Assembly (NCBI GenBank): GCA_002733205.1
Contig: NVUW01000005.1
Span: 248,001 to 312,000, forward strand
Length of the DNA: 64,000 nucleotides
Source: Thalassobium sp.
Lineage (GTDB): Bacteria > Pseudomonadota > Gammaproteobacteria > Pseudomonadales > Oceanobacteraceae
Direction: 5' to 3'
Part shown: piece by piece, positions 62,477-64,000 of the stretch
Layout of the letters: every line of letters begins with the position of its first letter
Numbering within the stretch: position 1 is the first letter of the stretch
Made by a program: the position numbers and the translations under genes
The notes under the pieces: generated by a model
Databases searched by the model: none
What the model saw: only the letters and a program-made list of their open reading frames with translations
What the model was told of the DNA's origin: nothing

Positions 62477-63144
62477 GCCGGATTCTCCATAAAAAAATCA
62501 TTTAGTACCGAACCATTGTTCGGTGTGACGCGAATGTTAGGGTACATTCCGCTGTATATTCGGTTGTTACCTGAATCTGTTAGTTTTCGTACAAAGCTTC
62601 TGGCACCGATCACTGAGTTTATTCCGATCTGGCAATCACCTATAACGCTTGAACCTGAATACAGCACATTTTCACCGGAAAAAGATGGATATACGCCGTC
62701 TTTGTCTGATCCGATGGTAACATTCTGATAAATTACCAGATAATCGGAAAATTTAGCATTGCCTATAATACTGCCAACGGGGTGTACGAGGATAAATATA
62801 TCGGGCATTTTTACACTGTAGAATAAATCTAACCCGTTAAGCGATTTGTTCAGATAGAAAGCTTTTTCTGCCAGAGGAATATTGCCGGATAAGTAAGCTT
62901 CATGGGAAAGAAAATAGAGAAATGTTGCATAGTGGTCAGCGTTCATGTGGTTGAACACCGGCTTACCATTGCTTTGATAGTACTTACCCGGGATACTGTG
63001 GAAGCAATACTCAACCCTTTCCAGTGCCTTGCTGCAGCAAGCTTTAATAGCTTTCTTCCAGTCAGTTGTGTTATCGGGGAAGAAGTGGGTAAGCTGATTC
63101 TCAATGTAATTCTCAAGTTGAGCAGAGCTGATACTGGTGTACAC
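62473..63144 (-). CDS. Hexapeptide-repeat acetyltransferase, serine-acetyltransferase-like
   Basis: This is a 223-residue protein. A helical N-terminal half is followed by a left-handed beta-helix ('LVHPVGSIIGNAKFSDYLVI', then 'VLYSGSSVIGDCQIGINSVI') with the 'VTIGSD' turn typical of SAT-type O-acetyltransferases. The start is GTG at 63144, with GGAG seven bases ahead (written GGAGAG before ATTGC); ATG-based longer readings run into the SDR gene. It overlaps the amidotransferase start by 4 bases. In this cluster it likely acetylates a sugar or amino sugar. Confidence 0.78.
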   Translation of the reverse strand: MYTSISSAQLENYIENQLTHFFPDNTTDWKKAIKACCSKALERVEYCFHSIPGKYYQSNGKPVFNHMNADHYATFLYFLSHEAYLSGNIPLAEKAFYLNKSLNGLDLFYSVKMPDIFILVHPVGSIIGNAKFSDYLVIYQNVTIGSDKDGVYPSFSGENVLYSGSSVIGDCQIGINSVIGARSFVRKLTDSGNNRIYSGMYPNIRVTPNNGSVLNDFFMENPA

Positions 63145-63154
63145 GCAATCTCTC

Positions 63155-63919
63155 CTACAACGTAAATCCATCGTCGACAATCATGTTTTGCCCGTTTATG
63201 TAGCGGGACTCCTCCGACAGGAGAAATAACAGTGTGCCACATAAATCGTCAGGGCTGAGCATTCCTTTACTTGAACAGTTGTCTCCATACGCTTTCAGAA
63301 AGGTTTCAGGTTGGTCATCAAGAATACCTCCGGGACTGATCGCATTTACCCGTATGTTGTAACCTTTCAAACGTTTGGCCATGTAGCGGGTCAGATGTAG
63401 TATTGCAGACTTAATTGCCGCATATTCCACTGGCATGGTCATCTTTGTATTATCGTAGATTTCAAATTTTGGTGCGATGCATCCATAAACTGATGCGATA
63501 TTTATAATAGTGCCACTATTTACACTGCAAAAGTGCCTGGAAAATATTTTTGACAGTTCAAAGTATGGCGTCACATTGTCTGAGAGGTTTTGGCTGAAGT
63601 CGTTGTAGGTGACATCGAAAAAATCAGCGCCGTAGTTTCCACTGCGGATATAGAGGTTGTTAACCAGGGCGTGCACATTACCAAAGCGTGTCAGACTGGT
63701 GTCCAGAAGCTTCTGAATGTCATCCGGTCTGGTTGCGTCAAAAATGCAGGCGTATGCTTGGTGGCCGTCTGATCTTATTTTCGCAACAAGAGCTTCTGAT
63801 CTTTCTTCATTGTTGTCTGCAATCACCAGGTTGTATCCGTGGCTTGCCACTGCATTGCAGAATGATGTGCCAATTAACCCGGCAGCGCCGGTTATTACAA
63901 CTGTTTTTTTAATGGGCAT
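63155..63919 (-). CDS. Short-chain dehydrogenase/reductase
   Basis: The 254-residue protein has the SDR cofactor motif 'VVITGAAGLIGTSF' (TGxxxGxG-like), 'NNLYIRSG' in place of NNAG, catalytic Ser in 'NIASVYG', and Tyr-Lys in 'EYAAIKSAIL'. SDRs in such clusters reduce a keto group on a sugar nucleotide. AAGG stands before the ATG and overlaps the end of the upstream gene. Confidence 0.88.
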   Translation of the reverse strand: MPIKKTVVITGAAGLIGTSFCNAVASHGYNLVIADNNEERSEALVAKIRSDGHQAYACIFDATRPDDIQKLLDTSLTRFGNVHALVNNLYIRSGNYGADFFDVTYNDFSQNLSDNVTPYFELSKIFSRHFCSVNSGTIINIASVYGCIAPKFEIYDNTKMTMPVEYAAIKSAILHLTRYMAKRLKGYNIRVNAISPGGILDDQPETFLKAYGDNCSSKGMLSPDDLCGTLLFLLSEESRYINGQNMIVDDGFTL

Positions 63920-63927
63920 TTTGACCT

Positions 63928-64000
63928 TCAGTTATACTGGCGGAATACGGGTTTTACAGGCTCACCGATCAGGTATTGACCGATCCCATCATCCAGTGCT
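63928..64000 (-). CDS. Tail of another sugar-cluster gene, cut by window edge
   Basis: On the minus strand the frame encodes 'ALDDGIGQYLIGEPVKPVF' followed by 'RQYN' and a stop at 63928-63930. It is co-directional with, and 8 bases upstream of, the SDR gene. Only 23 residues are seen, so no function can be given. Confidence 0.6.
   Translation of the reverse strand, partial: ALDDGIGQYLIGEPVKPVFRQYN

Overview
The window looks like part of the chromosome of a marine, polarly flagellated gammaproteobacterium, probably of the Oceanospirillales (Thalassolituus/Oceanobacter-like). The grounds are the gene content (rpsP-rimM-trmD-rplS, truC, trxB, DsbC, TRAP transport), the Pseudomonas/Vibrio-type flagellar order flgN-flgM-flgA-cheV-cheR-flgBCDEFGHIJKL, and GG-N10-GC sigma-54 promoters in front of the flagellar operons. 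The family-level placement is inference from gene order; no database was searched.

Layout. 1-6.2 kb: a tightly overlapping four-gene plus-strand operon (ATP-grasp/His-swivel phosphotransferase, GNAT-like protein, AMP-forming ligase, and a fusion of a CDP-alcohol phosphatidyltransferase with a CDP-archaeol-synthase-like domain). It reads like an uncharacterised route to a CDP-activated lipid or phosphodiester. 6.4-9.5 kb: rpsP-rimM-trmD-rplS, then dsbC. 9.5-10.4 kb: no credible gene, but six perfect and four near-perfect DnaA boxes, so a candidate replication origin or DnaA-binding locus. 10.4-25 kb: mixed single genes (truC, beta-propeller protein, lipoprotein, alpha/beta hydrolase, DinB-like protein, large metallopeptidase/outer-membrane protein, Kef-type antiporter, LOG protein, PhoH-PIN ATPase). 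25-29.3 kb: an unusual TRAP-type uptake operon (lipoprotein, solute-binding-like protein, long permease). 29.5-33.6 kb: a secreted Cys-rich protein, a protein resembling the vitellogenin/MTP lipid-transfer fold, and a membrane protein with a textbook MshEN c-di-GMP-binding signature. 34-37 kb: trxB, an M48 peptidase and two YbjQ-like proteins. 37-39.7 kb: a three-gene, overlapping ZorA/ZorB-like proton-channel operon with an unknown third protein. 40.6 kb: tRNA-Arg(CCU).

40.7-60 kb is the flagellar/chemotaxis block. flgM-flgN-ycgR run leftward from a near-consensus sigma-28 promoter, flgA runs leftward from a sigma-54 promoter, then cheV-cheR, flgBCDE, flgFGHI plus a small coiled-coil ORF, and flgJKL run rightward. 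flgB, flgF and flgJ are each preceded by a sigma-54 promoter. The hook protein FlgE (1211 aa) and hook-associated protein FlgK (993 aa) are much larger than usual.

60-64 kb, on the minus strand, is the end of a sugar-modification cluster: a Gfo-less visible set of SDR oxidoreductase, hexapeptide acetyltransferase, N-acetyl-sugar amidotransferase, HisH-like and HisF-like proteins, plus the tail of one more gene cut by the window edge. Its place next to flgL suggests flagellin glycosylation or an O-antigen with acetamidino sugars.
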